From the NCBI GenBank assembly GCA_005878685.1, contig VBLN01000069.1:1-19221 (forward strand): DNA of 19,221 bases, given 5' to 3'. This stretch comes from Deltaproteobacteria bacterium (GTDB lineage Bacteria; Desulfobacterota; Binatia; UBA9968). The notes under the pieces are model-generated. The model did not search any database and had not been told where the DNA came from. It worked only from the letters and a program-made list of their open reading frames with translations. The position numbers were made by a program, and so were the translations under genes. Shown in pieces: positions 8,277-13,203 of this stretch. Position 1 is the first letter of the stretch. Every line of letters begins with the position of its first letter.

Positions 8277-8780
8277 CTAGGCGTCTCCGCGCTTGACCCG
8301 AATCCCCAATACTTCACCCGTAGCGCAGACTTGTCCTCCTGCGCTCAACGTGCAACGCATCCAGCTCTTTCGCCCTTCAACTTTGGTTACTGTAGCCCGA
8401 AGATCGAGCGGCTGCTCGATGGGAGTCGGTCGAAGATAGGACACACTGAGATGAGCCGTCCTATAGGAAATCTTCGGGCTGCTGCCGATGATTCTTCCTT
8501 CGCTCCTATAGGCCTGGGCTATAGCCAGATTGAGGCTGTGACAATCGATGAGCGAGGCGATGATGCCGCCATTGACGATATTCTTTGCACCGCCGCAGTG
8601 GTGCGGCTGGGGGTGCCAGGTGCACACGGCTTCGTCCCCGTCCCAGCTGCTCTTGATTTGCAGGCCTTTCTCATTGTCAGGACCGCAACCGTAGCAGTAC
8701 GTAACAGAACCCAGGTCTTGAAACGGTTTTTCACCCGCCTTGTTGGAGCTAGACTCAGCCACTGGTTTGCTAAAGGTCAA
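8277..8780 (-). CDS. Hotdog-fold thioesterase, PaaI-like
   Basis: A 167-residue single hotdog-domain protein, probably an acyl-CoA (or related) thioesterase acting in the cytoplasm as a homo-oligomer. The region around residues 70-81 (NGGIIASLIDCHS) is the long hotdog helix where PaaI-type enzymes carry their catalytic acid; here it is Asp79. The N-terminal YCYGCGPDNEKGL pattern is common in this subgroup. The start is TTG at 8780, which overlaps the TGA of the CBS protein as TTGA, so translation is probably coupled; no better start exists before the conserved region. The stop is 24 bases ahead of the glgP ATG. The acyl substrate is not predictable, and its place between a CBS protein and glgP gives no clear metabolic link. 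Confidence 0.82.
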   Translation of the reverse strand: MTFSKPVAESSSNKAGEKPFQDLGSVTYCYGCGPDNEKGLQIKSSWDGDEAVCTWHPQPHHCGGAKNIVNGGIIASLIDCHSLNLAIAQAYRSEGRIIGSSPKISYRTAHLSVSYLRPTPIEQPLDLRATVTKVEGRKSWMRCTLSAGGQVCATGEVLGIRVKRGDA

Positions 8781-9229
8781 GTCCTTGCCGCTTGTGCTTT
8801 CCCTTTTTTTCGACTAGGCAGCTTCACTCCGGTCAGGACAAAGTCCAGTATGTCGCTGCGCGTTATGATGCCCACCAACTTCCCCTTCTCCACCACCGGC
8901 AATGACCCAATCCGGTGACGCCGCAGCAGCCTCACCGCCCAGATGAGAGGGGTCGTCGGCTTCACCGTGAGCACGTTGTAGCTCATCACCTCTTCAACGG
9001 TATAGGTCTCGGCGAATTGGTCGATCTCCTTGGCCCGGTCAATGACCATGCTTGTAGGATAGGCGTCGCGAATGTCCCGATCCGTCACGATGCCCACCAG
9101 CCTGCCATCATCGAGTACAGGCAACTGATTCACCCGGTGCTTGGCCATCAGCCTTCGGGCGAGGCCGATGCTGTCGACCACTTCAACCGTCAAGACTTTT
9201 TTGCTCATCCATTCCGAGACCAGCATCAT
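8777..9229 (-). CDS. CBS-domain pair protein
   Basis: A stand-alone regulatory module of about 150 residues made of two CBS domains, which in this family bind adenine nucleotides and sense energy state. Domain 1 contains VSEWMSKKVLTV and LVGIVTDRDIRD; domain 2 repeats the pattern with VEEVMSYNVLTV and LVGIITRSDILDFVL. This GIVT(D/R)xDI repeat is the nucleotide-binding signature. A basic tail (SRKKGKAQAAR) ends the protein. I chose ATG 9229, which has GAGG six bases upstream, over a TTG at 9241 that would abut the ribosome-binding site. The stop overlaps the thioesterase start by four bases. Its neighbour glgP is a storage-carbon enzyme, so an energy-sensing role for the operon is conceivable, but that is inference only. 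Confidence 0.9.
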   Translation of the reverse strand: MMLVSEWMSKKVLTVEVVDSIGLARRLMAKHRVNQLPVLDDGRLVGIVTDRDIRDAYPTSMVIDRAKEIDQFAETYTVEEVMSYNVLTVKPTTPLIWAVRLLRRHRIGSLPVVEKGKLVGIITRSDILDFVLTGVKLPSRKKGKAQAART

Positions 9230-9271
9230 GGCAAACCTCAACCTCCTGTTCCTTGCAAGACAACTCGCCCG

Positions 9272-9683
9272 CTAGCTCTTTCCTTTAGCTTCGTCCTTCG
9301 CGAGCTTGAGGGCTGCCGAATTGATGCAGTAACGGAGGTGGGTGGGCTTGGGGCCGTCATCAAAGACGTGTCCTAGATGAGCGCCGCAGCGGCTGCACAT
9401 AATCTCCGTTCTCTGCATGAAGAAGCTTGTCTTCCTCGGTCTCTACATTCTCTTGGTGGATCGGCGGCCAGAAGCTCGGCCAACCGGTCCGCGAGTCGAA
9501 TTTCGTCTCCGAGCTAAATAAATCATTGCCGCAGCAGATGCAGCGGTAGACTCCCCTCTCTTTGCAATCCCAATACTCGCCTGTGAACGCTGCCTCGGTA
9601 CCCTTCTCGCGACAGACGTGGTACTGCTCCGGCGTGAGCTGCCGCTTCCTTTCTTCTTCCCTCTTCCGAATCTTCTCGCTCAT
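9272..9683 (-). pseudogene. msrB: Peptide-methionine (R)-S-oxide reductase, frameshifted
   Basis: MsrB repairs the R epimer of methionine sulfoxide in proteins. The first frame (ATG 9683) encodes the N-terminal half with the first zinc pair (CICC, residues 48-51) and the substrate segment [13 protein letters not shown]. Near 9416-9430, in the sequence AAGCTTCTTCATG, the homology moves to another frame. The new frame reads [18 protein letters not shown], then DDGPKP and [12 protein letters not shown], which contains the second zinc pair (CSRC) and the catalytic cysteine (RYCINS), and ends at TAG 9272-9274. The first frame instead runs into unrelated sequence and stops at 9360. A one-base gain or two-base loss is enough to restore about 137 residues, the normal length. 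All functional residues survive, so this is a recent mutation or a sequencing error rather than an old relic. The gene lies 15 bases after yajQ. Confidence 0.88.
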
Positions 9684-9698
9684 AATGGAATCAGGCTC

Positions 9699-10160
9699 CT
9701 ATCGGACCATGTTGACGAACTGAAGAGGAATCCCGATCTCCGCCGCGCGCACCGCCTGGATCACGGTCTGAAGGTCGTCAATCTGCTTTCCTGAAACGCG
9801 GACCTGCTGGTCCTGCATGGCGGCCTGGACCTTCAAATTCAACCCCTTGATGAGTTTTACTATTTTGATCGCGATCTCTCTTTGGATCATTCCACGAGCC
9901 GCCGGCTGAGTCTCCTTGGCATCCAGGCATTTCGGGTCGATTTTTCGCCGCACTAGATGCTCAATGAGCGTCTCCTGAAGGGACCTCATCTTCATCTCGT
10001 CCTCGGTGACAAGCTTAAGTTTCTTTTCCTTTTTGTCCAATGCGATTTCGCTCTTCGACTGCCGAAAGTCGAAGCGCGTGAGGATGACCTTCCTTGTGAT
10101 ATTGACGGCGTTGTCGACTTCCTGGAGATCGACGCGGTTTACAATATCGAAAGACGCCAT
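9699..10160 (-). CDS. yajQ: YajQ-family nucleotide-binding protein
   Basis: A 153-residue cytoplasmic protein of the YajQ family (DUF520). Some members bind cyclic di-GMP and modify transcription factor activity; others have been reported to bind nucleotides or RNA. The N-terminus SFDIVNRVDLQEVDNAV, the TRFDFR segment, the central REIAIKIVKLIKGLNLKVQAA and QVRVSGKQIDDLQTVI, and the C-terminal LQFVNM are all family hallmarks. The length is slightly below the usual 160-163. The ATG at 10160 has AAGG six bases upstream, and a well-spaced promoter ends about 30 bases further up. It is the first gene of the run msrB, CBS protein, thioesterase, glgP and aldo/keto reductase. Cyclic di-GMP binding is family knowledge, not visible in the sequence. 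Confidence 0.92.
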   Translation of the reverse strand: MASFDIVNRVDLQEVDNAVNITRKVILTRFDFRQSKSEIALDKKEKKLKLVTEDEMKMRSLQETLIEHLVRRKIDPKCLDAKETQPAARGMIQREIAIKIVKLIKGLNLKVQAAMQDQQVRVSGKQIDDLQTVIQAVRAAEIGIPLQFVNMVR

Positions 10161-10190
10161 AGAAAACCTTCCTGCTCAGAAATCCCCGCT

Positions 10191-10219
10191 ATTCTGATCA
10201 GCCCAGCTGCGGTTGTCAA
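10191..10219 (-). promoter_or_regulatory. Sigma70-like promoter upstream of yajQ
   Basis: The minus strand has TTGACA (10219-10214), a 17-base spacer and CAGAAT (10196-10191), a 6/6 and 4/6 match to consensus at ideal spacing. Transcription would start near 10184, giving a 5' leader of about 24 bases with the AAGG ribosome-binding site before the ATG at 10160. It probably drives the operon down to the aldo/keto reductase. The rest of the 227-base gap up to the dehydratase gene shows no gene. Confidence 0.55.
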
Positions 10220-10387
10220 ACGGCGCTACAAAAAAGCGTGCCCAAAAAGCCGGAACCCGCTCTCTGGGCGAGGTGAGCCGAAGGAAGCGCGTCAGCCACA
10301 AGCCGTCGGCTGATCCTCGGCCAGAGGACTGATCAACCTTGGGCTGAGCCTCAAGCTAAAGCGTTGGAGAACCCAAGCCAACCCCCC

Positions 10388-10717
10388 TTAAAGAGCGGCA
10401 TCCGCCTTTGCGGCAAAGATAAAATCGCTCTCCGTCAAGCCGTCGATCTTGTGCGTCCAGATGGTGAGCTTGACTTTACCCCACGCCAGATAGATGTGGG
10501 GATGATGGCCTTGCGTCTCCGCTATTTCTCCGACCCTATTCGTATAATCGAGCGCCGCGCGAAAGTTTTTGAGTTTGTATTCCTTTTCCAGATGATGCTC
10601 ATCTACGACCTTCCAGCCTCCGCCCAGCTTCTCCAGCAATGTAGTGATCTCTCTTCCCTTTAATGGAGGAACGCCTCCTCTGCATGGAATACATTCCTTG
10701 GCCGCCAGCTCGCTCAT
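10388..10717 (-). CDS. phhB: 4a-hydroxytetrahydrobiopterin dehydratase (pterin-4-alpha-carbinolamine dehydratase)
   Basis: A 109-residue cytoplasmic enzyme that dehydrates 4a-hydroxy-tetrahydropterin during cofactor recycling, classically for phenylalanine hydroxylase. The signature E-x3-H-H-P is present as ETQGHHP (residues 67-73), and the third active-site histidine is His89 (IWTHKIDGLTESDF). The N-terminal KECIPCRGGVPPL is also typical of bacterial members. The start ATG has a very good AAGGAGGT six bases upstream. The gene follows the UGA-containing membrane-protein gene by 67 bases on the same strand. No phenylalanine hydroxylase is in the window, so the partner is unknown; in other bacteria such orphan copies have been proposed to support molybdopterin or other pterin metabolism. 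Confidence 0.92.
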   Translation of the reverse strand: MSELAAKECIPCRGGVPPLKGREITTLLEKLGGGWKVVDEHHLEKEYKLKNFRAALDYTNRVGEIAETQGHHPHIYLAWGKVKLTIWTHKIDGLTESDFIFAAKADAAL

Positions 10718-10784
10718 AACCTGACCTCCTTAAAGTCTTTCCTTCGGGAAATATCTGACAACAAAAATAGCCCGGAGACAAGAG

Positions 10785-11132
10785 CTATGGAAAGACGAAC
10801 AGCAGCAGCGCCGTGAGCACAACCGCCGTAAGTAGAGACTTGACGTGAATCTTTCTGGCCTCGAGGCGCAGCTGCGCTTTCGCGCTCTCATCGCCAATCT
10901 GCTCTTCTCCGAAGTCCAGGTTGCGCGCACCGCGCCTCGCCAAAGCGACTCAAGTCTTCTCGCGCGCCTGGAGTAGGCCAATCGCGCCGAGCCAAAACGG
11001 AATGAAAAGAAAGAGACGCCAGGAACGATCCAGGTGAAGAGAAACCAACGCCGCGGCTATCCCGGCGCCTACGGCGAACATTAGCACGCCTGTCACAAGC
11101 CGCTTACGGCGCTCCTTGGGACCGATGTTCAC
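10785..11132 (-). CDS. Small three-helix membrane protein with in-frame UGA (possible selenoprotein)
   Basis: Reading from GTG 11132 (GAGG 10 bases upstream), the frame encodes MNIGPKERRKR, two hydrophobic helices, and LLQAREKT. It then meets TGA at 10952-10950. The same frame continues 54 codons, VALARRGARNLDFGEEQIGD and a charged linker, then a third helix (VKSLLTAVVLTALLLFVF), to TAG at 10787-10785. The tail keeps G/C-rich third codon positions and ends in a plausible membrane segment, which random read-through would not give. From memory, related small membrane proteins have cysteine at the UGA position in a KTCVALA-type motif, so selenocysteine insertion, or a TGC/TGT to TGA change, would both fit. 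A small stem-loop follows the UGA (separate entry). If UGA is a plain stop, the product is a 60-residue two-helix protein. It lies 18 bases after the DUF983 gene. Function unknown. Confidence 0.6.
10925..10935 (-). promoter_or_regulatory. Candidate SECIS-like stem-loop downstream of the in-frame UGA
   Basis: On the minus strand GCGC-GGT-GCGC forms a 4-bp GC stem with a loop that begins with two guanines. The loop starts 18 bases after the UGA, and outer bases AGG (10937-10935) and CCT (10920-10918) may extend the pairing. Bacterial SECIS models ask for a short stem, a guanine in the first two loop positions and a spacing of roughly 16-37 bases, all met here. However, GC-rich sequence forms such hairpins easily, and a longer alternative fold pairing CCAGGCGCGCG upstream with CGCGCG and CCTGG downstream would enclose the UGA. 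Confidence 0.3.
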
Positions 11133-11150
11133 CGTTTTCAAACCTCATCC

Positions 11151-11516
11151 CTAGATGTCGGGGTCGATAACGTAGGCGACGCTGAGCCACAGACTTCTAG
11201 AGTGCCGGAAAAATAGGATAGGGAAAACAACCGCGAATGCGCCCCATAGCAGGAGCTGCTGCGACAGCGAAACATCGGCGTAGTAATCCAGCAGAAGAAA
11301 GCCGGGGAGCGCGATCAAGACCGTAACGGCATAGTTGATGTAGATCGCCCCGACGAAAAACCCCTGCTCGCGTTCAAAGGCTAGCTGGCAGTGAGAACAA
11401 TTTGGCCGCATGTGAAAGAATCCGTCGAATAGGCCGCCGGCGCCGCATTTTGGGCATTTCAAGAAAGCGGCGGCCTTTAAGGCCCGGACCACGCGCTCGA
11501 AGCTTATCTTGGCCAT
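11151..11516 (-). CDS. DUF983-family zinc-ribbon membrane protein
   Basis: A 121-residue protein with an N-terminal zinc ribbon formed by CPKC (residues 21-24) and CSHC (40-43), followed by two membrane helices at about 55-75 and 86-103. The pattern RALKAAAFLKCPKCGAGGLF, then F-x-M-R-P-x-C, FERE-x-GFFVGAIYINY, identifies DUF983. The biochemical role of the family is not established; in some bacteria these genes lie near cytochrome oxidase assembly genes. The start ATG (11516) is 14 bases after the stop of the small two-helix protein and has only a weak ribosome-binding site, so translational coupling is likely. The next gene, with the in-frame UGA, starts 18 bases after its stop. The tight packing suggests that these small membrane proteins work together. 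Confidence 0.85.
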   Translation of the reverse strand: MAKISFERVVRALKAAAFLKCPKCGAGGLFDGFFHMRPNCSHCQLAFEREQGFFVGAIYINYAVTVLIALPGFLLLDYYADVSLSQQLLLWGAFAVVFPILFFRHSRSLWLSVAYVIDPDI

Positions 11517-11530
11517 GCCAAGCCAGGCTG

Positions 11531-11752
11531 TTAACTCAGAAAGAGGCGGGCAAAAGTTTCCATCCCCAGGCCGATCAGGATCAATGATAGCCCTTTGATG
11601 AACGCCGTGACGGCTGGACTTTCCTCTCCCGGAAGGAGTTTTTTTGTTTCCGGCTGATCCCGCTCTTGCTTCAAGAAGTTCATGGAAATCTTCAGCCAGA
11701 TAGCGCCGATGATGCCGACGACAAATCCGGCCAGCTCAAAACTCGCATTCAT
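11531..11752 (-). CDS. Small two-helix membrane protein of unknown function
   Basis: A 73-residue protein I do not recognise. It has a hydrophobic helix at about residues 5-24 (LAGFVVGIIGAIWLKISM), a charged middle (KQERDQPETKKLLPGEESP) and a second hydrophobic helix at about 50-66 (AFIKGLSLILIGLGMETFA). The start ATG at 11752 is convincing because AGGAG lies five bases upstream. It sits 36 bases after the TraB/GumN gene and 14 bases before the DUF983 gene, on the same strand, which supports a real gene in a compact operon. Both termini look exposed on the same side of the membrane. No catalytic motif is visible. Confidence 0.7.
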   Translation of the reverse strand: MNASFELAGFVVGIIGAIWLKISMNFLKQERDQPETKKLLPGEESPAVTAFIKGLSLILIGLGMETFARLFLS

Positions 11753-11788
11753 ATCCTCTCCTCGATCATCTTTGGTAACGACGGCCTC

Positions 11789-12688
11789 TCATAACTGCTC
11801 AACGGAATAGCCTTTCGCTTTGAGCATCTCAATAATGCTGTCCTTCCCTGCCAGATGGCCGGCTCCCACTACAATGAGATAATTCTCACTCTGAGACAGA
11901 TACGATTCGATCTTGGGAATCCATCCGCGATTCCTATCTGACACCAGCCTCTGGTAGACTTCCGGATATTCCCTCATGGACTGCAATAGAGCGGACTCCA
12001 TCGCTTTGACGTCGCCTGAAGCCCACGCCTTTATAATCGCTTCCACCTCCTTTTCCATTGTACTGATATCCTTTAAGGTCTGGACCAGCATCATTTCCTG
12101 CGTCCGCTCCGGCATCCCGTCAAAGAGATCGATCTGAAATTCGAGCGTTTCAAGCCCGTCAACCTCTTTGTTCTCGTTCTTAGCCTTCCGGTAAAAATAC
12201 TGATCGATCCCCTGCTTTGGATCGAAACCCAGTTTTTGCAATTTGAGCGCCGTGAGCGTGATAGCGGTGAGCCATGGCTTGAACTGATTAAAGGCCGCGA
12301 CGTCTACGCCGAGCTCCTTCATCTCCTTCGCGGCCGACGCGTAAGTTTTTTCCGCTATATGGTCCTTAAGCGTAGTACCGCCGGCGTAAAGTCCCTTCAT
12401 GAGCATGAGTTGTGATCCGGATTCCTTCTCCATGCTATCAAGGTTGACTTCGAACACCAGCTTCTTGGCGTCCCTAAAGGCGTCTTCTATCGCGGGAGCG
12501 AGAGGATAGTTCTGGGCTTTCAAATAGTGAATCGACCCCAGAATGTAGATGGTATTGTTTTTTGCTTGAATCTTCCAAAGGGATCTCTTTTCCGCGGCAG
12601 CTACATCGTTGGAAGAAATGAGCGAATCGTTGCCTATCCAGAGCAGACAGATCAGTAGCCCGATGACATTTCTTCGAAGGATTCGCAT
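11789..12688 (-). CDS. TraB/GumN family protein
   Basis: A 299-residue exported protein of the TraB/GumN (Tiki-like) family, a fold related to EreA/ChaN-type hydrolases with proposed metal-dependent protease activity. Conserved elements are GSIH (residues 51-54), Glu80 in KLVFEVNL, GIDQYF (160-165), GLETLEFQ (178-185), DRNRGW (251-256) and the C-terminal VVGAGHLAG (273-281). The GSIH and GAGH histidines and the glutamates are the presumed metal ligands. The N-terminus has a signal peptide or signal anchor (about residues 7-20, hydrophobic after two arginines), so the domain should lie in the periplasm. No strong ribosome-binding site precedes ATG 12688; a TACAAT -10-like element lies about 20 bases upstream, without a clear -35. 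It starts a run of small membrane-protein genes. Substrate unknown. Confidence 0.88.
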   Translation of the reverse strand: MRILRRNVIGLLICLLWIGNDSLISSNDVAAAEKRSLWKIQAKNNTIYILGSIHYLKAQNYPLAPAIEDAFRDAKKLVFEVNLDSMEKESGSQLMLMKGLYAGGTTLKDHIAEKTYASAAKEMKELGVDVAAFNQFKPWLTAITLTALKLQKLGFDPKQGIDQYFYRKAKNENKEVDGLETLEFQIDLFDGMPERTQEMMLVQTLKDISTMEKEVEAIIKAWASGDVKAMESALLQSMREYPEVYQRLVSDRNRGWIPKIESYLSQSENYLIVVGAGHLAGKDSIIEMLKAKGYSVEQL

Positions 12689-12749
12689 ACGCAGATGTTT
12701 TCTTTTATTGTAGCTTAATTTTCCGCCTTAAGCATCTTAGCTCGCCAAT

Positions 12750-13142
12750 TCAGGACGACCGGAGGTCCTGGGCAAGCTCTATCAGATGCCCATCAGGATC
12801 ACGCACGTAGGCCGTACGCTGGCCCCAAGCCCGCGTAGTAGGTGATGCCACGGGCGCTGCACCGCGCTCTATCAACTCCGCAAAGGCAGCATCGACATCA
12901 GTCACTTTGAATCCGATCTCAAAAGCGGGCGCGTCGACGGCTGGTTGCTGCAGCGCTATTCCCAGAGTCTTCGCCATCGCACCTCTGGTGTAGAACGCCA
13001 AGCGTGTGACACCGGTATCGAACTGAGCATAATCGCCCGAGCGATGTCCAAGTCGGAGCCCCAAAATATCTGTGTAAAACTTCAAGGCCCGGTCCATGTC
13101 GTCAACGATCAGGACCACATAATCAGGCGCCGCCAGTTTCAT
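12750..13142 (-). CDS. VOC-superfamily (glyoxalase/dioxygenase fold) protein
   Basis: A 130-residue two-repeat beta-alpha-beta-beta-beta protein of the vicinal oxygen chelate superfamily. Visible signatures are the N-terminal PDYVVLIVDDMDRALKFYTDILGL and the C-terminal RDPDGHLIELAQ, whose glutamate is the usual metal ligand. Many such proteins are glyoxalase I-like, dioxygenases or resistance proteins, and this one could be any of these. I chose the ATG at 13142, with GGAG five bases upstream, over an upstream start at 13181, because the extra 13 residues are not family-like. It follows the molybdenum hydroxylase gene by 61 bases on the same strand and may be the last gene of that cluster. 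Confidence 0.8.
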   Translation of the reverse strand: MKLAAPDYVVLIVDDMDRALKFYTDILGLRLGHRSGDYAQFDTGVTRLAFYTRGAMAKTLGIALQQPAVDAPAFEIGFKVTDVDAAFAELIERGAAPVASPTTRAWGQRTAYVRDPDGHLIELAQDLRSS

Positions 13143-13203
13143 GTCCACTCCCGTCTTGGCTTGCTTCACGCTTTCAACCAAAGGCTTTCCAAGCGCGGCT
13201 ATC

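Noticed and set aside
8166..8918. 250-codon plus-strand ORF over the thioesterase and CBS genes
   Set aside because: Covers parts of three overlapping minus-strand genes with clear families; no domain of its own.
10217..10280. T-rich stretches on the minus strand as a terminator for the dehydratase gene
   Set aside because: No stable stem directly precedes either T-run; the nearest GCCC/GGGC pairing has a loop of over 20 bases.
10292..10313. 6-bp inverted repeat TCAGCC/GGCTGA
   Set aside because: Short stem, 10-base loop, no T-run and no position near a start; expected by chance in GC-rich sequence.
10730..10981. 83-codon minus-strand ORF rich in Arg, Ser and Cys over the end of the UGA gene
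   Set aside because: It lies in a different frame from the membrane protein, has a composition typical of an out-of-frame shadow, and ends inside the ribosome-binding region of the dehydratase gene.
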